NCBI GenBank assembly: GCA_000621425.1
Contig: KK211276.1
Span: 62,001-126,000, forward strand
Reading direction: 5' to 3'
DNA: 64,000 nt
DNA from: Lachnospiraceae bacterium AB2028
Lineage (GTDB): Bacteria; Bacillota; Clostridia; Lachnospirales; Lachnospiraceae
Below, piece by piece: positions 15,430 through 23,720 of the stretch (its first letter is position 1; every line of letters begins with the position of its first letter). The notes under the pieces are model-generated. The model saw nothing but the letters and a program-made list of their open reading frames with translations, was not told the DNA's origin and ran no database searches. Made by a program: the position numbers and the translations under genes.

Positions 15430-17155
15430 ATTTATTTTTTAAGATCTCAATTTCCTTTGAAATCTTCTCCCTTATCTCCTCATCCATAATCTCCACCTTG
15501 GTCCCATACTGCATAGCCCAGTGAACAATCATTGTGGGAGAGGTTCTTACTTTTAGAATATGATAAGTAACTTCATTGCCATCACCGTCTTTATCGGTAA
15601 GTTCCCGTACCTTCTCATAATTATCTCCGAACCAGTCATGGATAATAGTGTAGTCGGTATTTCTAATCTTGATCTCTATATTCTTAGGATTATCGTATGC
15701 CATATAAAGATGTTCCGACATGTATTTCTGCGGGTCCCAGGCGTAATTAAATACAGGAAGAGCTTCAACCCGAGTTAATTCTATCCTCACTTCTTTTCCG
15801 TTTTCATCTCTGACAATTTCAATATCGGACATCAGGTCAACGCGGTAATGCTTTACCCTTTCATCACCATTCTTAAATCCTATACAGTAATAATTGTCAT
15901 GGTATACCACAAGCCGGTACGGACTGAGAGTATGGATATAGTCTGTCGTCGGCACCAAGTTATTCTCTTCGTCATACCTGTTAAACCTGAATCTTACCTG
16001 ACACATATTATTTAAAGCATATTGCAGAATTTTGATATTATCCGCAAACTGACTTCTATCCTGTTTTTCACGACCGGTAAAACGCCCGTAAACTGCTTTT
16101 GTATTAAACCTTAATCCTGTTTCATCCCAAAACGGGGTCTTGTAATATATACTTGCCGTTGAAACAAGTTTCTTTATTAAGTCAGACTTTTCCTCATCCG
16201 AAATCATATCTGTAAAAGAGATCAACTGGATAAGCGTATCCAAAGACGGATTATCAAAAATATGAGAATATGAAAAATCAGTTATAGGCTTTGACTTAAC
16301 ACCCTTCCCTTTGTTGATCTTCTTATAAAGGGAGTCTTCATCATATCCGGAATACTTTACAAGATATTCACTGTCGTTTTCTTCCGTATGTGTCAGAGGA
16401 TCCACTGCCATGAGAAGTTCTTCTATGTCATTGGTGTATGTATTATGATCCGGATAAAGATCTATATGCCCCTTCTTTTCCGATAAGGTGCTGTCGTTAC
16501 TGTATTTTCCAAGTCTGTAATAATGCAGTGCTTTTTGCAGATCGGTCTTATTTAATGAATGATCTTCATCTGTAAGCATGCAGAGGACTTTAAGAATCTG
16601 AAGAACCCTTCTCGGCTGACTGAATGTTTCATGATTCTGCGGTTCCTCCAGCGTAATTCCCGGATAGGCCTGTTTAAACGGAATATTTGGACAGTCATCT
16701 ATTGAGACCGGTATGACTTCCGATGCGTTTTGCTCATTCGAACTGTACTTCGGTAAGTTGGTAATCCCCAGCCTGTTAAACTGTATTAAAAGCTCATGTA
16801 ATATTGAAAAATATACAGGTTTCCATGCATATGTAGTAAACTTTGCTCGTCCGGGTTTATAATTTTTTACCGTATCAAAAAAAGCCACAAATCCCGCCTG
16901 ATGTAAATCTTCCATGTCAGCAGGATCGATAGAATCCACACCATATTCATTTAAAATAGTTTTACATACACGGGTAATATAATCTTCAAAATTGGCACAA
17001 AGCTCATTCCATGCCTCATTATCGGCATTGTTGTCCTGAATTCTCTTTATCAGGTCATTTACCTTTTCATCCGGCAAATATTTTTCTTCAATATCTTCCG
17101 TTATTTCTCCCTCCGGAATTTCCGACTCCATGGAATCTTTTAATACTTCACTCAT
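15422..17155 (-). CDS. Sigma-70 region 2-like - HTH - WYL fusion regulator
   Basis: A 577-residue cytoplasmic regulator. Residues about 48-135 match sigma-70 region 2 into early region 3: DMEDLHQAGFVAFFDTVKNY, then KFTTYAWKPVYFSILHELL and RLGITNLPKY, in the same order as sigma-A (DLIQEGNIGL, KFSTYATWWIRQA, TIRIPVH). Residues about 181-215 look like the helix-turn-helix of WYL regulators (RRVLQILKVLCMLTDEDHS). Residues about 371-449 form a WYL domain (VRFRFNRYDEENN, SPYRLVVYHDNYYCIGF, VKHYRVDLM) and the end resembles a WCX extension. No sigma region 4 is visible. It is likely the regulator of the island; the dyad-CATAATAT elements are candidate targets. Translation of the next gene is probably coupled to it. 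Confidence 0.8.
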   Translation of the reverse strand: MSEVLKDSMESEIPEGEITEDIEEKYLPDEKVNDLIKRIQDNNADNEAWNELCANFEDYITRVCKTILNEYGVDSIDPADMEDLHQAGFVAFFDTVKNYKPGRAKFTTYAWKPVYFSILHELLIQFNRLGITNLPKYSSNEQNASEVIPVSIDDCPNIPFKQAYPGITLEEPQNHETFSQPRRVLQILKVLCMLTDEDHSLNKTDLQKALHYYRLGKYSNDSTLSEKKGHIDLYPDHNTYTNDIEELLMAVDPLTHTEENDSEYLVKYSGYDEDSLYKKINKGKGVKSKPITDFSYSHIFDNPSLDTLIQLISFTDMISDEEKSDLIKKLVSTASIYYKTPFWDETGLRFNTKAVYGRFTGREKQDRSQFADNIKILQYALNNMCQVRFRFNRYDEENNLVPTTDYIHTLSPYRLVVYHDNYYCIGFKNGDERVKHYRVDLMSDIEIVRDENGKEVRIELTRVEALPVFNYAWDPQKYMSEHLYMAYDNPKNIEIKIRNTDYTIIHDWFGDNYEKVRELTDKDGDGNEVTYHILKVRTSPTMIVHWAMQYGTKVEIMDEEIREKISKEIEILKNKYV

Positions 17156-17167
17156 ATTTTCCCCCTT

Positions 17168-17485
17168 TCATTCGGTCGGAAACACTTTTTTGCACTGATC
17201 CAGCTCTGCGCAGTCCTGGTCCGATACATATATTTCTTCAGCCTTACTCAGATCATTATCTAAAATACTTTCAGAACTGATCAGCTCTATGACACTTTCC
17301 ACATTCTTTGTATAGTCTTCCGTATCAAGCCATATTGCCATCCTGTCATCCGGAAGATAATCGAATCCGTTGTCCTTTGCCTGCCCATTCGTATACTCTT
17401 CTATGCGGTCCGGAAGGTCATAGCGTATATCTAAATCAGGATTGTCCATTTTTTCCGGGTCAAGAATAATAATTATCGTCTGCAT
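17168..17485 (-). CDS. Hypothetical protein (105 aa)
   Basis: Function unknown. The small acidic protein starts with a hydrophobic strand (MQTIIIILDPEKMDNPDLDI) followed by YDLPDRIEEYTNG and a C-terminal helix; it looks like a compact alpha/beta domain with no signal sequence. The ATG at 17485 is preferred because GGGGGG lies 6 bases upstream; an in-frame ATG at 17509 overlaps the stop of the previous gene and would add eight non-hydrophobic residues. It sits 12 bases before the sigma-WYL gene, so they are likely co-transcribed. Confidence 0.7.
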   Translation of the reverse strand: MQTIIIILDPEKMDNPDLDIRYDLPDRIEEYTNGQAKDNGFDYLPDDRMAIWLDTEDYTKNVESVIELISSESILDNDLSKAEEIYVSDQDCAELDQCKKVFPTE

Positions 17486-17508
17486 AAAAGCCCCCCTTTT
17501 CGGGATCA

Positions 17509-18669
17509 TCAGTCCCTTTTTTCTTCCACTTCCGATATCAGCTCACCGTAAAGCTTCTCGAATTCCTGCTGAAGTTCCTTAAGCAATTTATAATCTTTAT
17601 CAGAATACTTTTTATACTGCCCTATGGAATGCCGCTCCATTTTTTTACCGCCGGAAGCTGACTTATCAAATATAATGCCGTAGCCCCAGGGACTGTAGTC
17701 GGTAACGAACTCATCACTTTCTTTCCTGTTTTCCAGTGCAAGGATCTTCTTATCATTTAAGAACTGTTCAAAGGCAGCCAATGCACTATCTGAAACTGCA
17801 TAGGTTTTTACTATCTCCGGCTCATCAAGGCTGTTCCGGTCCCTTTTCTCTATCTGCCATGCTCCCGACTTATCCCGCCTTAAGCTCTCGCAGTGATAGC
17901 CGCCGTTCATATCGCTGTATCCCGGGCTATGATCAAAGCCGGTCAGTTCACCTGAAACTATGGCAGTTACTACGCTTTCAGTTTCCTCATCAGAAGTCTT
18001 GCACTGAAAGTGCTTTATAAGCCGGTCTATTCCCATAAGGATAAAACCGCCGACTGCAAAAATAACTGTCAGTGCCACGCACCACATCAGCACGCCGAGC
18101 TTTCCGGATTTATCCGGATCAAGGAAGAAATAGGGATAGATAAGCGGACCTGTTCCCTTACAGTTCATTATGGTGCCGTCAAAATGATGTAGCGCCGCAT
18201 GCACAAAAACATATGCAAGATATACAAATGGAAACAGCATTGCCCAGAAAGGATATGAAACCTTTACCTGTCCCTTAGGATAGAAAAGTATCCAGTCTAT
18301 GGTAAACATCAGGGGCAGTACAACATGCAGGAAGAAGCTTGACACTTTAAAATTATCAGCCGGATCCCTGTTCGCCGCATTTGCAAGAAGCAGATTAAAT
18401 ACAAAGAAAGTCAGAAGTATGCCCAGCACTCCGGAAAACTTAAGCAGGGGGCAGGCTGTAACATAGCTGTCCTCCTTCTTTTTGACAGTCTGATAAAGCT
18501 CCGCGAACATTATACCTACACATAAATAATTACTGAGATTGGTAAAAAGTATGTAGAAATCCCAGCGGAATGTCATATCGAAAAACCCTACGCTGGCAAC
18601 TATTCCCACAATACCTAAAGTACAGTATGCTGTCTGATACATAAGCTGCGCTGTACGGTTCTTTATCAT
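17509..18669 (-). CDS. Pr6Pr-like six-helix membrane protein with soluble C-terminus
   Basis: The 386-residue protein begins with about six membrane segments (residues 12-225) matching the Pr6Pr family: WDFYILFTNLSNYLCVGIMF, FSGVLGILLTFFVFNLLLA, SSFFLHVVLPLMFTIDWILF, and FPFVYLAYVFVHAALHHFDG. A C-terminal soluble part (about 240-386) contains a beta-rich segment and ends in a Lys/Glu helix; it is not part of the usual family core. The family has no settled biochemical role. It lies 30 bases after the BMP-family gene and overlaps or abuts the 105-aa gene, so it belongs to the signalling operon. Confidence 0.75.
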   Translation of the reverse strand: MIKNRTAQLMYQTAYCTLGIVGIVASVGFFDMTFRWDFYILFTNLSNYLCVGIMFAELYQTVKKKEDSYVTACPLLKFSGVLGILLTFFVFNLLLANAANRDPADNFKVSSFFLHVVLPLMFTIDWILFYPKGQVKVSYPFWAMLFPFVYLAYVFVHAALHHFDGTIMNCKGTGPLIYPYFFLDPDKSGKLGVLMWCVALTVIFAVGGFILMGIDRLIKHFQCKTSDEETESVVTAIVSGELTGFDHSPGYSDMNGGYHCESLRRDKSGAWQIEKRDRNSLDEPEIVKTYAVSDSALAAFEQFLNDKKILALENRKESDEFVTDYSPWGYGIIFDKSASGGKKMERHSIGQYKKYSDKDYKLLKELQQEFEKLYGELISEVEEKRD

Positions 18670-18699
18670 CTGATTCCCCTTTCCCTCTTAAGCACTGAT

Positions 18700-19899
18700 T
18701 TATTCCACGATAGTTATGACATCGGAAAGGATATAATCAAATAATGGTTGTGATGTATTTTCATTCTCCACATAGCCGTTCCGCAGGTCTATAGTCTTTG
18801 ACGGGTCGTTCTGTGAGACACCTGTATAATCTCCCTTAAATACAAAATCAACATTTCCACGCTTAAACTGCTCTATCGCCGCATCCATAGCTTCCTGCGT
18901 CCCCGGTGCGGCCACCGGCTGATTAAGGTCTATCATCTCTACCCACCCCTTATCAAAACCGGCACATGCATCATTTCCATGAACATCAGCAGAAATACCT
19001 GATTCGATCTTTTTGTTTGCCATGAGTGAATCCACGGCTGAAAGCACATAGGGCTCCCAGCATATTCTTGCAGTGACAAGGGATGTGCCAGGTGCTACTT
19101 CCGACATGCTCTGTCCCCAGCCAACAAAATATACCTTCGTATTTTTTTCAGACGCTTCCTCACAGGCAATTGCCGGTCCAATGGTATCCGTATGCTGGGA
19201 AATGACCACACAGCCCTCGTCTTCTATCAGTGTTTCGGCCGCTGCTTTCTCCTTTGCATAACTGCTCCATGTTGATGTGTAACATACCCGCATAACTGCC
19301 TGGGGCACTACGGAACGGACTCCCATCAGGAAAGCCGTATAACCTGAAATAACTTCCGAATTGGGGAATGCGGCAACAAATCCCACAACAGCCTGGTCTC
19401 CGGTAATGACACCCTCCGTGATCATCTGCTTGATCTTCATGCCTGCTGCTATACCGCTTACATACCTTCCCTGGTACGCCTCCCCCTTAAAAGTATGGTA
19501 ATTCTCAGGCACAGTCACATCGCTCATATCCATATAAGATGCCTGACAGAACTCTGTTCCCGGGTATTCCGGCGCAAGCTCCATTACCTTTTCACTGTAT
19601 CCGTTGAAAAATATGATATCGCAGCCTTCGTCAGCAAGCTCGCGTAAAGGCTCTTCCATCTCATCATCCAGCACATTACTGCAGGTAAGTATCTCTACCT
19701 TTTCGCCGTATTTCTTCTCTATCGCATCCTTTGCCAGGGAAAAATTATAAGTATAAGGCGTGCTTTCGTCATTGTCGTAGATAAAGCCTATCTTAAGATG
19801 GTCTTTTCCGCCTGACATATTTAAGAGCCTGAAACATCCGATAAAAGCAGCCATCACTACTATGCATGTCAGCGCTGTCACTATATATGCTCGTTTCAT
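18700..19899 (-). CDS. BMP-family (basic membrane protein) substrate-binding protein
   Basis: Predicted extracytoplasmic ligand-binding protein of the BMP/Med family, whose known members bind nucleosides or similar small molecules. The 399-residue protein has an N-terminal hydrophobic anchor with a possible lipobox (FIGC, Cys22), then the two-lobe fold: LKIGFIYDNDESTPYTYNFS, GCDIIFFNGYSEKVMELAPEYP, HTFKGEAYQGRYVSGIAAGMK, VGFVAAFPNSEVISGYTAFLMG and DEGCVVISQHTDTIGPAIAC. No ABC ATPase or permease is next to it. Instead the start codon overlaps the stop of the large S-component/propeller/HD-GYP gene (ATGA), which suggests it supplies ligand to that sensor. Confidence 0.88.
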   Translation of the reverse strand: MKRAYIVTALTCIVVMAAFIGCFRLLNMSGGKDHLKIGFIYDNDESTPYTYNFSLAKDAIEKKYGEKVEILTCSNVLDDEMEEPLRELADEGCDIIFFNGYSEKVMELAPEYPGTEFCQASYMDMSDVTVPENYHTFKGEAYQGRYVSGIAAGMKIKQMITEGVITGDQAVVGFVAAFPNSEVISGYTAFLMGVRSVVPQAVMRVCYTSTWSSYAKEKAAAETLIEDEGCVVISQHTDTIGPAIACEEASEKNTKVYFVGWGQSMSEVAPGTSLVTARICWEPYVLSAVDSLMANKKIESGISADVHGNDACAGFDKGWVEMIDLNQPVAAPGTQEAMDAAIEQFKRGNVDFVFKGDYTGVSQNDPSKTIDLRNGYVENENTSQPLFDYILSDVITIVE

Positions 19900-22800
19900 G
19901 ATTTATCACCATCCCCATCTTCTGAAGTTTTCTTGGCGTCGTTTTTATTTTCAGCTTCCTTGCTATCGCCCTTCATCTCTGTTTCCTTGACATCCGTCTT
20001 TGTCGCAGTTTCCTGGGCATCGCCTTTTACTTCATCTTTCTTAGCGTCACTCTTCATCTCAGCTTCCTGGATCTTTTTGTCCTCTTCTACGCGGCGTGCC
20101 AGTTCTTCCTGTGCCTTCGGATCAGCCTGCTGAATCTCTGCACGCTTCTGTGCATAGATCGCATCCAGATTGATTACGCCTCTATCCACCAGACGAAGGA
20201 ATGCATCCAGTGCCTCAGGATCGAACTGCGTCCCCCGTCCACGCTTCATTTCGTTCATTACATAATCCGTATCCATGTGATTGCGGTATACGCGGTTCGA
20301 TGTCATTGCATCGAAAGTATCTGCCACACTGATTATCCGGCCGAAAAGCGGAATGTCCGTTCCTTTCAGTCCGTCCGGATAGCCCTTTCCGTCATATCTT
20401 TCATGGTGGAACCTGGTACCGTCCTCAACATGCTCTACCAGTGTAAAATCCTTAAGAATCTCCGCACCCCTGACAACATGCGATTTCATCTGTGCATATT
20501 CTTCATCCGTAAGCCTTCCCACTTTGTTGAGCACGCTGTCCGGAACTGCTATCTTACCTATGTCATGCATCTGCGCCGCCTTCTGCAGGTTAGACAGATC
20601 TTTGTTTCTCCGCCACCACTTAAAGCAGTGCATCTCTTCTGCGATAAGCACCGCATACTCTGCCACACGCACAGAATGCTGATGTGTACGCACATCCTTG
20701 GCATCGACTGCGTTTGCGATAGCCATGACTGTTTCGTTAGCCATATTCAGCTTAATCTGCTGGGCATTAAGCTGCCTTTGTACCATGAACCAGGTAAACC
20801 ATATGCTTAACAGTGAAAGGAGCACAAGCATATAGACTGTGAATCCCGGCTGTTCATAAAGCTCTCCTTCCTTTACAAGCTCAAATTTCCTCTCCTCCAG
20901 TATATGATCACCGGAGCTGTCAAATATCGCTAAATGGAAGGTGTACTCACCTGCCGGAAGATTGACATATATGATATTACCCAGGCTGTTCTGTGGCTCT
21001 ATGGTCCACTGGGAGTCATATCCGTCAAGAAAATAACCCACATTTGGCTCCTGTATGGTGTAATTCAGAATTTCCGGTGAAAGCTCCACACGGTTCACAC
21101 CCTGCCCCACAGTAATGGCACCCATACGGACAGGCGGCTGAACCACGCCGTCAAGCTTGACAGATGCTAACTGCATCCTGTAAGACCTGACATCACTGTT
21201 GTATTTTTCAACTTCTATACTGTATACGCCTGTATCACAGGGAAGAAGGAGCTCACCTTTTCCATTGTTGTAATAATTCCAGGAATTAGCAGTCAACGAA
21301 GTACCTAAGCCTCTCCTTGCATCAAGAAGCTCCCATGCAATATCGCTGCCTGCTACCAGCTCATCCCTTTCCACAACATAGATTCCCGCACTGGACATTA
21401 CGAAAAGGGTGTCCTCATCTTTTACCCATATGTCGTAGTTATTGAAATACGGGAACTTGTCCAATACACGGATTGCTCCTTCAGGGTCAAGATAGCACAG
21501 GCTGTTACTGGTAACTATGAACACGCCCTCGGATTTCGGATCCTTGACAGTTCGCAGGATGACATCACTGCTGAGGCCGTCTTCTGTAGTCATCATCTTC
21601 ACTACTTCTCCGTCCTTGAGCACCGCTATGCCGTCACCGTCAGTACCTGCCAGGATAGTTCCATCGCCTCTCTCCGTAAGTGTAAGGATCATGGAATTGA
21701 TCATTCCGTCCTCATTTTTGATCGTCTGGACTATCTTATGGTCCTTGATATAGCTGATACCGGAATCCCCTGCTGCCATGATGGTACCATCTGAAAGTCC
21801 CGTCACGATCCTTGCACGGTTTCCAAAGCTTCCGTTATCAGCATTGTATTCCCATTTTCTTCCATTCGTATCGATCTCCAGCAGGCCGCTGCCATATGTA
21901 CATACCCAAAGATGCTCATTTCCGTCCACAAACATGCATCGGATACGCTTCCCTTCAAGATCGGCAGTAAGATCATTGTTGATCTCTTTCTGGCAGGCTC
22001 CGTCCACTATATCTAAACCTTCATCAGTACCGATATAATATTTTCCGTTCCATGAAACAATGGCATTGACTACCTGACGCTCCATGCCTATAGAACCGTA
22101 AATATCCTTAAAAGGAGATTTTGCCATTCTTAAAAGTCCGAGACGTGAAGATGTGAACCAGAGATTTCCCTGATAATCATGCAGCATGTTATCTATAGAG
22201 TTATTGAAATCATTGGTGTTGATACGATGATATCCGTCATCGTCAATGTATGATACACCGCTGTCGGTCGATACAAACAGAGTACCGTCATTTAAAAAAT
22301 TCAGATTATTGATGCAGTTAACATCTTCGCACTTTATTGAATCTATACGTTCAAAAACATTTCTGGCAATATTATACCTGTATATGTGATTTGTAGATGT
22401 TCCCACCATCAGCGTTCCGTCCGGTGCGAATGAGCAGCAGTTGAACAGTTCCTCACCTTCAGCCAGGCGGATCGAATTCTGAATCTTTCCGTTCTGCAGC
22501 AGGAACAGGCATCCGTCGGAACCGATTGCCGCCACATGTCCGTACTTGTCGGCAGTGATGCTGTCGGCATAGCTTATTTCATCAAGGGTGTTTACTACCT
22601 TCATGCCGTTGTTCATCACAACTACCTGCATGCTTTCGGTAGTTCCTATATAGTAGTAGCCGTCAGATGAACAGGTAATGCATCTCACAGAATTTGAAGG
22701 CAGTCCGCTTGACTGGTCCAGCACATTTACCACCTGCTCACGGATCACTATCGACAGGCCGCTGTCATTAGTTCCGATCCACAGGCGGCCCTCTTCATCC

Positions 22801-23675
22801 ACATAAAGGCAGTTTACATTCTTTACTGATTCATATTCGTCTACCCAGCGGAACTCACGCCCGTTGTAGCGGTACAGTCCGGCATAGGTGCCTATCCACA
22901 GAACTCCGTCATTGGTCTGGGCAATATCATTTGCCTCGCCGCAGGGCAGGCCGTTGTTGCTGCTATATACAGTCTGAACATAATCGTTGTAATCCGTTGT
23001 TTCGGATGATGTATCCGACGGAGACGCCGCATCCGCCTTGGCAGGCATGCCGAATGCCAAGCCTATAGTTGCAAGAAGCATAACAGCCTTGCCGGCAGTA
23101 TTTCCCTGCATCTTTTTTTCATCCTTGATCCTGTCCGCATTGATCCGGCGGACGGTTATCAGGACATATACCAGAGCGATAGTAAGTACCTTATCCGCAA
23201 ACTCTATGGCTAACTGTCCCAGTATGCAGCATAAAGCCGGTTCCCACTCTTTTGCCAGAAAATAATCAATAACGCCATCGCCCCATTTATTGCCGGTATA
23301 GCCGCCGCCTAATAGCAGGTTTACCGGTACCGATACGATAAGAGCAGTGATCATCGCTAAGGATGCTGCCTTCATAAAACCATAAAAACGGTCAAACCAG
23401 TGATGTTTTGCAGCAAGGCCCACGATGATACCCAGTGCAATACTTGTAATGGAATAGGCTACAGAAAGGTGGTTAACAACACCATATGCAAGATTTCCCG
23501 CTAAACCAACCATTGCTCCGCATATAGGTCCCGCCACATAAGCACACAGAGCAGTGCCGAAAGAATCCGCCCACAAAGGCAGTTCGAAATGTCCAGACAA
23601 AAGCTTTCCGCCCACATTTAGGCATACACACATCGCAACAAACAGGGCCATCTGCCATGTTTTCCAGTTTTTCAT
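19896..23675 (-). CDS. S-component-like membrane domain - propeller - Y_Y_Y - HD-GYP sensor
   Basis: A 1259-residue membrane sensor predicted to degrade c-di-GMP. In order: about 6 membrane segments resembling an ECF transporter S component (1-185; LWADSFGTALCAYVAGPICGAMVG); an internal signal-like stretch ending AKADAAS (about 206-226); two-component-regulator propeller repeats (about 232-830; GVLWIGTYAGLYRYNG, EGRLWIGTNDSGL); a Y_Y_Y domain (about 850-935); one membrane segment (about 942-965); an HD-GYP domain (about 985-1160; MHDIGKIAVPDSVL, HHERYDGKGYP); and a Lys/Glu/Asp-rich tail with KGD/TKTD-like repeats. All HD-GYP signature residues are visible. The fusion order is unusual. It is translationally coupled to the BMP binding protein. 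Confidence 0.85.
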   Translation of the reverse strand: MKNWKTWQMALFVAMCVCLNVGGKLLSGHFELPLWADSFGTALCAYVAGPICGAMVGLAGNLAYGVVNHLSVAYSITSIALGIIVGLAAKHHWFDRFYGFMKAASLAMITALIVSVPVNLLLGGGYTGNKWGDGVIDYFLAKEWEPALCCILGQLAIEFADKVLTIALVYVLITVRRINADRIKDEKKMQGNTAGKAVMLLATIGLAFGMPAKADAASPSDTSSETTDYNDYVQTVYSSNNGLPCGEANDIAQTNDGVLWIGTYAGLYRYNGREFRWVDEYESVKNVNCLYVDEEGRLWIGTNDSGLSIVIREQVVNVLDQSSGLPSNSVRCITCSSDGYYYIGTTESMQVVVMNNGMKVVNTLDEISYADSITADKYGHVAAIGSDGCLFLLQNGKIQNSIRLAEGEELFNCCSFAPDGTLMVGTSTNHIYRYNIARNVFERIDSIKCEDVNCINNLNFLNDGTLFVSTDSGVSYIDDDGYHRINTNDFNNSIDNMLHDYQGNLWFTSSRLGLLRMAKSPFKDIYGSIGMERQVVNAIVSWNGKYYIGTDEGLDIVDGACQKEINNDLTADLEGKRIRCMFVDGNEHLWVCTYGSGLLEIDTNGRKWEYNADNGSFGNRARIVTGLSDGTIMAAGDSGISYIKDHKIVQTIKNEDGMINSMILTLTERGDGTILAGTDGDGIAVLKDGEVVKMMTTEDGLSSDVILRTVKDPKSEGVFIVTSNSLCYLDPEGAIRVLDKFPYFNNYDIWVKDEDTLFVMSSAGIYVVERDELVAGSDIAWELLDARRGLGTSLTANSWNYYNNGKGELLLPCDTGVYSIEVEKYNSDVRSYRMQLASVKLDGVVQPPVRMGAITVGQGVNRVELSPEILNYTIQEPNVGYFLDGYDSQWTIEPQNSLGNIIYVNLPAGEYTFHLAIFDSSGDHILEERKFELVKEGELYEQPGFTVYMLVLLSLLSIWFTWFMVQRQLNAQQIKLNMANETVMAIANAVDAKDVRTHQHSVRVAEYAVLIAEEMHCFKWWRRNKDLSNLQKAAQMHDIGKIAVPDSVLNKVGRLTDEEYAQMKSHVVRGAEILKDFTLVEHVEDGTRFHHERYDGKGYPDGLKGTDIPLFGRIISVADTFDAMTSNRVYRNHMDTDYVMNEMKRGRGTQFDPEALDAFLRLVDRGVINLDAIYAQKRAEIQQADPKAQEELARRVEEDKKIQEAEMKSDAKKDEVKGDAQETATKTDVKETEMKGDSKEAENKNDAKKTSEDGDGDKS

Positions 23676-23720
23676 AATTCTTCGCTCCCTAGACGATCAA
23701 TATGTTAAATTATATTTTAA

